The notes under the pieces are model-generated. The model had not been told where the DNA came from. It searched no databases and saw only the letters and a program-made list of their open reading frames with translations. Both the position numbers and the translations under genes were made by a program. 61,740 nt of DNA from M3007 sp044350415. Its GTDB lineage: Bacteria; Bacteroidota; Bacteroidia; Chitinophagales; Saprospiraceae. The stretch's first letter is position 1; each line of letters opens with the position of its first letter. The stretch covers positions 1 to 61,740 of the forward strand of contig JBILHQ010000006.1 of assembly GCA_044350415.1 (NCBI GenBank). The letters run 5' to 3'. Shown piece after piece: positions 35,058 through 43,201 of this stretch.

Positions 35058-35444
35058 ATGGACGCCAGGGATATTCTCGACCACTTTGAATTTGAGGACC
35101 ATCTATTCCTCGATGAAGGCGATGACAAAGAAGTGGTAGCAAAGTATTATGACCCTCTGGAAGGGCAGGTTGCGGCCGCGCGGTTGCGCAGCGAAGGTAT
35201 TCCCTGCTTTCTGGCTAATTCCATTTCCCAATCTATTCTTCCGCATTTACAATTAGTCGCCCGGCTGCATGTGCGGCCCATTGATTTTGAAAAAGCACAG
35301 GAAATTCTCGGTGAAGCAGCCATTGACGCGCATGACAACAAACCTTCCACTCCTATTAATTTTACGCATATTGCATTATTAGCCCTCGCAATTGCTGTTG
35401 GTTTGGTTTTAGCACATATATTTGTTCGGGCGTTGCAGAAGTAA
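35058..35444 (+). CDS. DUF2007-like protein with C-terminal membrane helix
   Basis: About 128 residues. The ATG at 35058, one base after the mtgA stop, is preferred over an earlier in-frame ATG inside mtgA. The core VVAKYYDPLEGQVAAARLRS then EGIPCFLAN matches DUF2007 (putative signal-transducing) domains, small ferredoxin-like domains thought to bind ligands or partners: an N-terminal strand, the helix AAARLRSEGI, and the LHVRPIDFEKAQEIL segment. The C-terminus has one hydrophobic helix (about residues 101-122). Coupling to mtgA suggests a link to the envelope, which is inference. Confidence 0.8.
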   Translation: MDARDILDHFEFEDHLFLDEGDDKEVVAKYYDPLEGQVAAARLRSEGIPCFLANSISQSILPHLQLVARLHVRPIDFEKAQEILGEAAIDAHDNKPSTPINFTHIALLALAIAVGLVLAHIFVRALQK

Positions 35445-35526
35445 CGGATCATTAGCTTGTTGCAGGTGGCCTCCCACCGCAATAAATCTGTATAAAACAT
35501 CTCCACCTTTTTAAATTTAAGTTGCT

Positions 35527-36996
35527 ATGAAACATAAAGTTCTGAAATTCGCTTTTTTTGTCTTTTTGGGGATGGCACTCTCCCCTACCCTTTCCGCCCT
35601 CGATCTTGGCGTCTCCTACGCCGTAATGGCCACACCTGCCGAGGGCTATATTGAAATCAATCTGGAAATATCGCCCGGCTCCATTGGATGGGAAAGGATC
35701 GATAGTACGACTTTTCGGGCATCTGCTGATGTGCTGATTTTAATAAAAAAAGGGGATCAGGTTTTTGCTTATGAAAAGTACACGCTCAATAGCCCTATTC
35801 TCGAAAATCCATCTATCTTGTTGGATGTCAAACGTTTGGCTATTCCAAATGGAGAATACGAACTGGAAATTACGGCTATCGACAAACTGAATACAACTAA
35901 TGCCGATGCCTTTAAAGCACTGGTAAAAGTGGACATTACCACACAATTATACTTAACAGATATTCAGTTATTGCGCGGTTTTTCACCTGATACCACCACT
36001 GGCCCTTTTGTAAAGAATGGGTATTTCCTTGAGCCGCTGCCCTTCAATTTTTATGATCGGGCCGCTACAATTATGGCTTTTTATACTGAAATATACCAAA
36101 GTAATACGGCCATCAAAGAACCGGTATACCAGTTGCGGTATATTATTGAAAAAGACTTAGGCAACAATCAGACCCAATTGGTCTCTGTAGGTAACCAAAA
36201 AAAGAGGCCGTCAGTCATTGATGCTGCTGTTGTTCAAATGGATATTTCCCAACTCGAATCAGGGAATTATCGCCTGACTGTCGAATTGCGCAATAAGCAA
36301 AATGAATTATTAAGCTCCCGCAGTGTCGCTTTTCAGCGCAGCAATCCATACCTGAATATCAAAGAAGAGGAGCTGAATAAAGAAAGCCTTAGCAGACAAT
36401 TTGTGCAACAACTCGACGAAACAGCCTTGCGGTACAGCCTGAAAGCGATCTCGCCTTTGGTAACGATGGGAAAGGATCCTGAAGAATTGAAAAATATCTT
36501 GTTTGCTGATAATCTGGAGGATATGCGCTATTTCCTTTTTCGTTACTTTGTCAGGATGGATGCCAATAACCCGGAGATGGCCTGGCGGGCCTACATGGAA
36601 ACCGCCAATGCGGTGGACAAAAAATTTACCAGCGGATTCAGGTATGGCTTTGAGACCGACCGTGGCCGGACTTTTATGAAATATGGAAAACCGGATGACC
36701 TTATTCACGTGGAGGATGACCCTTCGGCCCCACCCTATGAAATTTGGGTGTATTATAATTTTCCTAAAACCAACCAACGAAACGTAAAATTTCTGTTTTA
36801 CAACCCAACCCTTGCCGGCGATGATTTTATTACATTGCACTCCACTGCAAGGGGCGAAATCAATAACCCTAAATGGGAAACCAAACTCTACAAACGAAAT
36901 GCAGGTAATGAATTTGCGGGGGATAATGATTTTGATGCCACCCAAATGAAAAGCAATGTGAACCGGAATGCAAGGGTCTATTTTGAAGATTTTTAA
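35527..36996 (+). CDS. GWxTD domain-containing exported protein
   Basis: A 489-residue exported protein with a signal peptide (residues 1-24, ending LSALD). The C-terminal region matches the GWxTD domain, named for a motif that here reads SGFRYGFETDRGRTFMKYG (Gly-Phe-Glu-Thr-Asp) near residues 373-391, followed by KPDDLIHVEDDPSAPPYEIW. Before it is the family's helical segment with FRYFVRMDANNPEMAWRAYME. The N-terminal 260 residues are beta-rich with repeated sandwich-like strands. GWxTD proteins are common in Bacteroidota and some other phyla, and their role is unknown. It is 33 bases upstream of the TMTC-like gene on the same strand, so the two may form an operon. Confidence 0.88.
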   Translation: MKHKVLKFAFFVFLGMALSPTLSALDLGVSYAVMATPAEGYIEINLEISPGSIGWERIDSTTFRASADVLILIKKGDQVFAYEKYTLNSPILENPSILLDVKRLAIPNGEYELEITAIDKLNTTNADAFKALVKVDITTQLYLTDIQLLRGFSPDTTTGPFVKNGYFLEPLPFNFYDRAATIMAFYTEIYQSNTAIKEPVYQLRYIIEKDLGNNQTQLVSVGNQKKRPSVIDAAVVQMDISQLESGNYRLTVELRNKQNELLSSRSVAFQRSNPYLNIKEEELNKESLSRQFVQQLDETALRYSLKAISPLVTMGKDPEELKNILFADNLEDMRYFLFRYFVRMDANNPEMAWRAYMETANAVDKKFTSGFRYGFETDRGRTFMKYGKPDDLIHVEDDPSAPPYEIWVYYNFPKTNQRNVKFLFYNPTLAGDDFITLHSTARGEINNPKWETKLYKRNAGNEFAGDNDFDATQMKSNVNRNARVYFEDF

Positions 36997-37029
36997 GAGC
37001 CAATTATATTTTTTTACCACATAGCGCAC

Positions 37030-38946
37030 ATGTCAAAGCGAAAGAATCAGCCAGAACCACGGAAAGGAACAACAGGTACAATACTTCAACAAGCCACCAA
37101 ACCGGCGACAAACCGACAACCACTCTGGTGGCTTGCTGGAGCTGCACTTTTGCTGTTTATCCTGACGCGGATCGTTTATCAGTCGGCAGACAACCATGAG
37201 TTTGTGGAATGGGATGACCAACTGTACGTCACTGAGAATCCAATAGTACTCAATCACGGCCAGCCGGGAGCACCTGGTATATGGAGCACGCCTATTGCGC
37301 TCAATTACCACCCGCTTACCATGCAAAGTCTGGTGATGAGTGCCCAAAGCGCCACTATAAAACCCGGTCAGCTTTCGCCGGAGCCGTTCATTTCGATGAA
37401 CATTAACCTCCATATTATCAATAGTATTTCGGTATTATTACTGGTTTGGTTACTCACTGGCGGCAATTTATTCGTTAGTATTTTCGCGGCAATTATTTTT
37501 GCAGTTCACCCGATGCACGTGGAATCAGTGGCGTGGGTATCCGCTAGGAAAGATGTGCTGTATACTTGTTTTTTCCTGTTGGCCGCCATTGCTTATCTAC
37601 GGTACACCGATACCCAAAAAGGTATTTGGTTACTGGCTGCATTTTTGTTATTCCTCCTGTCCTGCTTGTCCAAAGCAATGGCTGTTTCATTGGTACCAGT
37701 GTTACTATTGCTGGATTGGTGGCGCGACAGGTCCTTGCGGAGTGTGCGCGTATGGCTTGAAAAAATACCGTTTATCGCAGCTGCCATCTTTTTTGGGTTG
37801 GTCGCTGTGGATATTCAGGGTGGCGGCAATTTTCATGGCATGTTGAGTGGTATCGAAGGGACGAAGACCGCTACCACCTCATCCAATCTTTTTTCTGTTT
37901 ATGAACGGGCGCAATTTGCGACGTACGGCATGGTGCAATACATCATTAAATTTTTCTACCCCTATGATCTCTCGCCTTATTATGCCTATCCTGAAGAAAG
38001 TATTACCCATGAAGCATTACCCTGGGTTTTCCCGGCATCCCTGCTGGCATTCATCGGACTTGCAGGGTTGAGCATTGGGAGTATCCGGCGCACAAAAATC
38101 CTCTTTGGGGGCTTTGGCTTCTATTTTGCAACTGTTGCCCTGGTATCGCAATTTATGTCGGTAGGTCTGGTTATTATGGCCGATCGATACACTTACCTGC
38201 CCTACGTTGGTCTTTCAGTGGCTTTTTTGTTGGCTATTTATTACTTTATCCAAAACAATAAAGTACTGCAATATATCGCTTATAGCGGTCTGGGGTTGTT
38301 GTCGGTCTTCTATATCAGCAAATCCATCCAGCAGGTGAATGTCTGGAGCAATTCTGAAACATTGTGGACCACTGCGCAAGGGTTTTATCCCGAAGAAGGA
38401 CAAGTTCTGGCTAATCTGGGTAACTACTATGGGAAAACGGGGAATCTCGAAAAAGCGGCCAGTTGCTTTGAACAGGCTATTCAGAAAAATGTAAAAAATG
38501 CGGGAGTATTCGAAGGCATGGGTAATGTCTATGGGTTCAAGAACAATCCCCAAAAAGCCGCAGAAATGTTTTCTGAAGCCATCAAAATAGATCCAAGAAA
38601 AGGTAACTACTATTTTAACAGGGGTACAGCCTACTCGATTTTTGACCCAACCAAAGCTGTCGCTGACTTCACCACCGCTTTAGGACTTATGCCGCCTGCG
38701 AAGCGACTTGAAATCATTACCAGAAGAGGGCTTTGTTATGTAAAAATCAATGACTACCCCCATGCATTGGAAGATTATAATACGATAATTGCAACTGGCG
38801 GCAAAAAAGAAACTACGCTGTATGACCGGGGTGTTATAAAACTGAATATGGGCGATAAAACAGGTGCCATTCAGGATTTTGAGGAGGCATTGCGATTAAA
38901 CCCGGGGTTTGAGCAGGCCCAAAAGGCGTTGGAGCAGGTGAAATAG
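37030..38946 (+). CDS. TMTC-like GT-C membrane protein with TPR repeats
   Basis: A 638-residue protein. The N-terminal 440 residues hold about ten membrane helices and motifs of the TMTC/GT-C mannosyltransferase-like family: FVEWDDQLYVTENP in the first outer loop (with the acidic pair typical of GT-C catalytic sites), AVHPMHVESVAWVSARKDVL, and LSKAMAVSLVPVLLLLDWW. The C-terminal 200 residues are TPR repeats (units such as GQVLANLGNYYGKTGNLEKA, VFEGMGNVYGFKNNPQKA, TLYDRGVIKLNMGDKTGA). Eukaryotic TMTCs are O-mannosyltransferases of cadherins; bacterial substrates are unknown, though O-glycosylation of secreted proteins is common in Bacteroidota. Cytosol versus periplasm for the TPRs is not decided here. 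Confidence 0.88.
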   Translation: MSKRKNQPEPRKGTTGTILQQATKPATNRQPLWWLAGAALLLFILTRIVYQSADNHEFVEWDDQLYVTENPIVLNHGQPGAPGIWSTPIALNYHPLTMQSLVMSAQSATIKPGQLSPEPFISMNINLHIINSISVLLLVWLLTGGNLFVSIFAAIIFAVHPMHVESVAWVSARKDVLYTCFFLLAAIAYLRYTDTQKGIWLLAAFLLFLLSCLSKAMAVSLVPVLLLLDWWRDRSLRSVRVWLEKIPFIAAAIFFGLVAVDIQGGGNFHGMLSGIEGTKTATTSSNLFSVYERAQFATYGMVQYIIKFFYPYDLSPYYAYPEESITHEALPWVFPASLLAFIGLAGLSIGSIRRTKILFGGFGFYFATVALVSQFMSVGLVIMADRYTYLPYVGLSVAFLLAIYYFIQNNKVLQYIAYSGLGLLSVFYISKSIQQVNVWSNSETLWTTAQGFYPEEGQVLANLGNYYGKTGNLEKAASCFEQAIQKNVKNAGVFEGMGNVYGFKNNPQKAAEMFSEAIKIDPRKGNYYFNRGTAYSIFDPTKAVADFTTALGLMPPAKRLEIITRRGLCYVKINDYPHALEDYNTIIATGGKKETTLYDRGVIKLNMGDKTGAIQDFEEALRLNPGFEQAQKALEQVK

Positions 38947-38953
38947 TTATACA

Positions 38954-39250
38954 ATGTCTGTTTCACAATGTTATTTACTGTACCGTTCAGTGGACATCCA
39001 GTGGCGAACTCTGGAAAAGTATCGATGGCGGGGTTAACTAGTGCCTCTACCATTAGTGGTCTGCCAAGTCTTAGTTGCCGGGTTGGACCATTCCTTTTAC
39101 GGCAATAAAATATTTAAATCGATTGATGGTGGAGCATCCTGGTCCAACCTGACCACTGTGCCCCTTACTGGTATTTCACTGGCCGATATGGCACACCAAC
39201 TTGGTACTGATGGTAGAATTTACCTCAATGGAGATTTTGGTCTGGCTTAG
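38954..39250 (+). pseudogene. Fragment of a BNR/sortilin-like repeat surface protein
   Basis: Two pieces in different frames encode the same kind of repeat. At about 38980-39039, TVQWTSSGELWKSIDGGVN ends in a stop. From 39041 another frame reads YGNKIFKSIDGGASWSNLTT, and later LGTDGRIYLNGDFG, then stops. KSIDGGxxW is the signature of BNR/sortilin-type beta-propeller repeats, common in T9SS-secreted Saprospiraceae proteins. With no start, no signal peptide and a frame break, this is a decayed remnant. Its last 26 bases overlap the end of the convergent SnoaL-like gene. Confidence 0.6.
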
Positions 39251-39707
39251 CCATGTATTTTTTCAGTAAACCGAGGCATTGTCTCCTGATTTTTGCGTGC
39301 ATCCACTGCGTCCATCCAAAAAGCACACCAGGCATTCCCAATGCTTGGCGTGACCATTTCCAAAGATCAAAATAGTCCGTATGACGGATTATTTTTTCAT
39401 CTTTGAATTCAAAAGAAGATGAAATTCGGTTCACTACTTTTCTGCCGGTCCGGCTGAAGGTGTACATTGCCACCCAATTGGCTGTTCCGCTATGGTCGTG
39501 GGTTTTGATACCTGAAAATTGAACATCAATTTTCCCATTACTTTGTTGGATGAGCATCCGCCACATGGCTTTCGCTTCATTGCCAACTAATTTGCCAAAA
39601 GCGGGATCGTAAAAAATAATATCGTCATGGTAATAGGCTATCATTTTCTCCGCATTACCCGAAGCAAATGCGGTATAAAACCCAGTGATAATGGCATCAT
39701 TATTCAT
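39225..39707 (-). CDS. SnoaL/NTF2-like protein
   Basis: About 160 residues, cytosolic. The ATG at 39705-39707 (MNNDAIITGFYTAFASG) is preferred over an earlier in-frame start that would add a short hydrophobic leader and overlap the -7 box. GFYTAFASGNAEKMIAYYHD and DIIFYDPAFGKLVGNEAKAMW are the N-terminal helix and first strand of the NTF2-like cone fold, and HTDYFDLWKWSRQALGMPG is the C-terminal signature of a well-populated nuclear transport factor 2 family subgroup. Ligand or reaction unknown; the fold serves as isomerase, dehydratase or binding protein. Confidence 0.85.
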   Translation of the reverse strand: MNNDAIITGFYTAFASGNAEKMIAYYHDDIIFYDPAFGKLVGNEAKAMWRMLIQQSNGKIDVQFSGIKTHDHSGTANWVAMYTFSRTGRKVVNRISSSFEFKDEKIIRHTDYFDLWKWSRQALGMPGVLFGWTQWMHAKIRRQCLGLLKKYMAKPDQNLH

Positions 39708-39741
39708 AAATAATATCGAAATTGATAAAAGTAGTACAGGG

Positions 39742-39749
39742 CAAAGATA
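39742..39749 (-). promoter_or_regulatory. -7 box of the SnoaL-like gene
   Basis: Minus-strand TATCTTTG, perfect, 34 bases before the ATG at 39707, so a leader of about 30 bases. It lies inside the longer open frame and supports the shorter start. Confidence 0.55.
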
Positions 39750-39855
39750 AACCAATCCTGTTTATTAATGCAGTTTCCCATAAATAACGTAGGCATAGTG
39801 TGTTCTTAATCTTACTCTCCGCTATGTGACAAATTCTTAACCAGTCAAATTCGGG

Positions 39856-41154
39856 TCATCCCTTCCCTAGCAACCCTTCTCGCAGCCGTTTCCGCATAAC
39901 CGACATAAACTGCTCTTCCCCAAAAGCGAATGGATTAATACGGCTCAGCCGTGCATCAGCGCAAGCATCTTTGGCTAAATAAATTTTTCCATTGTATTTT
40001 AAAATGATTTGATCCAATGCAGTCACCAAGTCCATTATACCCGCATTACGAGGAAAATCAAGGGCCAAGGAAAATCCTTTTTCAGGAAACGAATGAACTG
40101 CAACAGCTGGCCTTTCTCTATGGCATTTTAATACAGATAAAAAAGATCGGTGCTTGCTGTTGCGGACCACATTTAAAACATGCCTAATGGCCATTTCTGC
40201 CACATCTTCTGCCACACAAAACTGATATTGAATGAAACCCCGGGAGCCATATAATCGGTTCCAATGCTGTATGCGATCTAAAGGATAAAAATAATCCTCC
40301 AAAGACACCGTTCTTATACCTTCTGGATTGGACCGTCTGAAAAACCAATCGTGACACCGGATAGTCAGGCGGTTGAGCAGTCCGTTGGGCACAAAAAATG
40401 AAATATTGAATTTTGCCCGTACCTGGACCAATAATGAACCTTGTGCTTCGGCATGTTTGGCCCAAAAAAGAATTCCACTTCCAAGATTTTGCTTTGTGGC
40501 GTTCCCGTCTATCCAGGCTGCTGCGTACGGATAAGTTGTGTTTTTAAGCAACAATTCCAGCATTTCTTTCAAATTATTGGCATAGCGGGTTTCCTGAATC
40601 ATTTTTACCGATGCAATTCGCTGTAGTTGAAAGCTGGCCGATAAAATAATACCTGTCCATCCCATACCTCCGCAAGTCTGCCAGAATAGTTCCGGGTGTA
40701 CGGAGGAGGAGCATTGAATAACTTGCCCATCAGACCGCAGCAATTGGAAGGACAATAAAAACTGAGAAAAACAACCTGCTGTTACGTGATTTTTCCCATG
40801 AACATCGGAAGCAATGGCACCTCCAACGGTAATTAGTTGTGTGCCGGGAGTAACCGCAAAAAACCAGCCCCTGGGAATGATAACAGGTAAAATATCAGCG
40901 AGCAACATACCTGCTTCACATTCAATAATACCGTTTTGTTCATCAAATGCTATACACCGGTTGAGGCCAAGTGTGGAAAGCATCGTATCTCCTAATGCAG
41001 CATCGCCATAACAACGCCCATTCCCTCTGGCAATCAAGGGTACCTGAGACCTGACCAATTCCACGGCCGCATCAGCGTGTTGTGGGGCAACAATCGTTCC
41101 TGTTGTTTTCGGGAAATTTCCCCAATTGGAAACCAGCCTCTTTTTATGGTGCAT
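39856..41154 (-). CDS. DprE1-like FAD-dependent oxidoreductase
   Basis: A 432-residue FAD enzyme of the VAO/PCMH family. The FAD domain shows RGNGRCYGDAAL, where DprE1 has GLGRSYGD, and TVGGAIASDVHGKNH, close to the DprE1 sequence around its FAD pyrophosphate site. The substrate domain has SLEDYFYPLDRIQHWNRLYG, RGFIQYQFCV and YLAKDA (the Lys equivalent to the DprE1 active-site Lys). DprE1 oxidises decaprenylphosphoryl ribose in arabinan synthesis of mycobacteria; here a polyprenyl-phosphate sugar or another sugar alcohol could be the substrate. No DprE2 partner is adjacent. D-arabinono-lactone oxidase is a more distant alternative. A TAGTTTTG box ends five bases before the ATG. Confidence 0.82.
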   Translation of the reverse strand: MHHKKRLVSNWGNFPKTTGTIVAPQHADAAVELVRSQVPLIARGNGRCYGDAALGDTMLSTLGLNRCIAFDEQNGIIECEAGMLLADILPVIIPRGWFFAVTPGTQLITVGGAIASDVHGKNHVTAGCFSQFLLSFQLLRSDGQVIQCSSSVHPELFWQTCGGMGWTGIILSASFQLQRIASVKMIQETRYANNLKEMLELLLKNTTYPYAAAWIDGNATKQNLGSGILFWAKHAEAQGSLLVQVRAKFNISFFVPNGLLNRLTIRCHDWFFRRSNPEGIRTVSLEDYFYPLDRIQHWNRLYGSRGFIQYQFCVAEDVAEMAIRHVLNVVRNSKHRSFLSVLKCHRERPAVAVHSFPEKGFSLALDFPRNAGIMDLVTALDQIILKYNGKIYLAKDACADARLSRINPFAFGEEQFMSVMRKRLREGLLGKG

Positions 41155-41158
41155 ACTA

Positions 41159-41166
41159 CAAAACTA
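41159..41166 (-). promoter_or_regulatory. -7 box of the DprE1-like gene
   Basis: Minus-strand TAGTTTTG, a perfect TAnnTTTG, ends five bases before the ATG at 41154, again predicting a leaderless mRNA. Confidence 0.55.
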
Positions 41167-41258
41167 GGCCAATCCGGGCACTTTTAGTTTTCTTTAACGA
41201 AGATCCACACAACCTGAAGGGGTATAACAGCGTTATTGGCATTAAATATAAACAAACT

Positions 41259-41939
41259 ATGCAAAAACTACTTTTTTCTTTGTTAATTATGGGATGGTGC
41301 ACGATGGCCGCTACCGCTCAAAAAGTTGCAGCGCCCGAAAAGTCAGATCCGGAAGCCAAAAAAATTTTAGATAAGGTTCGTAAAAAATACGAAGGGTATA
41401 AAACACTTGAAGCAACTTTCGCATTAATCATTGAACTGCCCAACCAACCTAAGGAAGTGCAAAAAGGTACGATCAGTCAGGAAGGTACCAAATTCAGGCT
41501 GGACATGGACGAGCAGATTATTGCTACTGATGGCAAATCAACCTGGGTTTATTTGAAAAAGAATAAGGAGATTCAGGTAAGCGATGCCGAGCCCAACGAC
41601 GGTTCTGATAACGGATTTATGACTCCCACTGACTTATTAAAACGCTACGAAAAAGGCGATTTCTTATACGCCCTTATTGACAAAGTCACAGAAAACAGCG
41701 TAGTGCTGACTCAAATCGAGTTTAAACCGAAGGATAAAAAATCGGAATACTCCAAAATGAGAATTAGCATTGATGAAAAAAACAATAGTATCAAGAGTAT
41801 AAAAGCTTTTGCCAAAGACAGCGGACGGTACACCTTTACTATCAATACCCTTAAAACCAATAAGCCTATAGCCGCCAGTCAATTCTCAATCGATGCCAAG
41901 AAATATCCAGGCGTAAAAGTGGTGGATCTGAGAATGTAA
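41259..41939 (+). CDS. LolA-like outer-membrane lipoprotein carrier
   Basis: About 226 residues. The frame is open upstream to 41082, but the ATG at 41259 gives a clean signal peptide (MQKLLFSLLIMGWCTMAATAQ), so it is the start. The mature part is the LolA/LolB half-barrel type: AKKILDKVRKKYEGYKTLEA then TFALIIELPN, GTISQEGTKFRLDMDEQIIAT, GKSTWVYLKKNKEIQVSDAE and the PTDLLKRYEKGDFLY segment. LolA shuttles lipoproteins through the periplasm from the inner-membrane LolCDE complex. It is divergent from the DprE1-like gene and convergent with hemE, with a word-repeat hairpin at the junction. Confidence 0.88.
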   Translation: MQKLLFSLLIMGWCTMAATAQKVAAPEKSDPEAKKILDKVRKKYEGYKTLEATFALIIELPNQPKEVQKGTISQEGTKFRLDMDEQIIATDGKSTWVYLKKNKEIQVSDAEPNDGSDNGFMTPTDLLKRYEKGDFLYALIDKVTENSVVLTQIEFKPKDKKSEYSKMRISIDEKNNSIKSIKAFAKDSGRYTFTINTLKTNKPIAASQFSIDAKKYPGVKVVDLRM

Positions 41940-41995
41940 GTGTTTAGTGGTGAATGTTTAGTGGTGAGTGGTTAAGGCACTTACCACTAAACACT
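41939..41995. repeat. Word repeat with inverted copy between lolA and hemE
   Basis: AGTGTTTAGTGGTGA (41939-41953) pairs at 14 of 15 positions with TTACCACTAAACACT (41981-41995), which includes the hemE stop codon. The loop contains a second copy of the word, TGTTTAGTGGTGAGTGG. The same word forms the repeat at 20532-20642. Confidence 0.7.
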
Positions 41996-43009
41996 AAGCA
42001 CCGTATTTACAAAAGCCCTCACCCCTTCCAATGGCGTATCTGGATAAACGCCATGTCCGAGATTGACGATATGTTTACCTCCAAACTGCCGGATCATTTC
42101 CAGTGTATTTTTTTTAATATTTTCTTTATTGTCATACAGGCCACAAGGATCGAAATTGCCTTGTAGCACTTGGTGGTTACCCGTACGTGCCCGGGCGAAG
42201 GCAGGTGGAATATTCCAATCCAATCCTACTACCTGGTATGGCAATTCCCCTAAATCTTCCAATGCAAACCATGCACCTTTGGCGAATACGGTTTTGGGGA
42301 CTTCCGGTAAAGCCTCGGCGATTTGAAGGAGATACGGCACTGCAAATTCCCGGTATTGCGCAGGCGTTAATTCACCTGCCCAGGAATCAAAAATTTGGAG
42401 CAGATCGGCACCGTGTTTGATTTGGCCTTTCAAATAAGCGATAGTGGTCGTGGTGATCTTTTGTAATAATTGGTGAGAGGCGGCGGGTTGCTGGTACAAC
42501 ATTCTTCGGGCCAATGAAAACGTTTTACTGCCATTGCCTTCCACCATATAAGCAAAAATTGTCCAGGGAGCGCCCGCGAAACCAATTAAGGGAACACGAC
42601 CATCCAGCATTTTTTTCGATACAGCAATAGCTTCCCAAACGTATTCAAGGTGCTGAGCAGCATCTACTCCGTGAATTAATGCATCAATATCTTTTTGACT
42701 TTCAATGACTTTTGGAAATTTCGGACCTTTGGCCTCTATCATTTCATAATTGAGCCCCATCGCTTCCGGCACCACTAAAATATCGGAAAAGACAATAGCC
42801 GCATCTACATTTAATTCATCAACTGGCTGAATAGTAGCCGTGGCTGCGGCAACAGGGGTTTTGACAAAAGCCTTAAAGTCCGGAAAATTAGCTCGTAAGG
42901 CGCGGTATTGTGGCAGGATTCTTCCCGCCTGACGCATTAACCAAACTGGAGGGCGCTCCACTGTTTCTCCAAGTGCTGCCCTTAAAAACAAATCATTTTG
43001 ATAACCCAT
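41987..43009 (-). CDS. hemE: Uroporphyrinogen decarboxylase
   Basis: A 340-residue cytosolic TIM-barrel enzyme that removes four acetate carboxylates from uroporphyrinogen III to give coproporphyrinogen III in haem synthesis. The N-terminal RPPVWLMRQAGRILPQYR is the signature 1 region with the conserved Arg residues. VFSDILVVPEAMGL carries the catalytic Asp (about residue 76). GFAGAPWTIFAYMVEG is signature 2, and the C-terminus ends with GGKHIVNLGHGVYPDTP. Full length. No other hem gene is nearby. A TACCTTTG box lies 17 bases before the ATG. Confidence 0.97.
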   Translation of the reverse strand: MGYQNDLFLRAALGETVERPPVWLMRQAGRILPQYRALRANFPDFKAFVKTPVAAATATIQPVDELNVDAAIVFSDILVVPEAMGLNYEMIEAKGPKFPKVIESQKDIDALIHGVDAAQHLEYVWEAIAVSKKMLDGRVPLIGFAGAPWTIFAYMVEGNGSKTFSLARRMLYQQPAASHQLLQKITTTTIAYLKGQIKHGADLLQIFDSWAGELTPAQYREFAVPYLLQIAEALPEVPKTVFAKGAWFALEDLGELPYQVVGLDWNIPPAFARARTGNHQVLQGNFDPCGLYDNKENIKKNTLEMIRQFGGKHIVNLGHGVYPDTPLEGVRAFVNTVLSV

Positions 43010-43025
43010 ATTTCAATATTTATGG

Positions 43026-43033
43026 CAAAGGTA
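43026..43033 (-). promoter_or_regulatory. -7 box of hemE
   Basis: Minus-strand TACCTTTG, perfect, 16 bases between box and ATG at 43009; leader about 12 bases. Confidence 0.6.
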
Positions 43034-43100
43034 GTCCGGAAGTCAGGAGCTGAGGCGGGATGACAGAAAATTGACCAATTTTGATGGCGCCAAAGAAAGC

Positions 43101-43133
43101 AATGGGCCGTCAAATCAAGTTTGACGGCCCATT
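43101..43133. terminator. 14-bp perfect hairpin downstream of the SPOR-like protein gene
   Basis: AATGGGCCGTCAAA (43101-43114) pairs perfectly with TTTGACGGCCCATT (43120-43133) around the loop TCAAG. It lies between the end of the minus-strand SPOR-like gene and the hemE promoter, so it would stop read-through into hemE. No U tract. Confidence 0.7.
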
Positions 43134-43201
43134 AGTGCCGCATCCGGCGAATCTTACAATTCCTGTCTTACTCGCCGAACGCGGCACGCATCGGATCTTT
43201 T

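Noticed and set aside
36310..37029. 239-codon minus-strand frame opposite the GWxTD gene
   Set aside because: Complete antisense overlap with a gene that has clear domain evidence; the translation shows no recognisable family.
41082..41258. N-terminal extension of the LolA frame
   Set aside because: The extension is antisense to the start of the DprE1-like gene and would bury the clear signal peptide starting at 41259.
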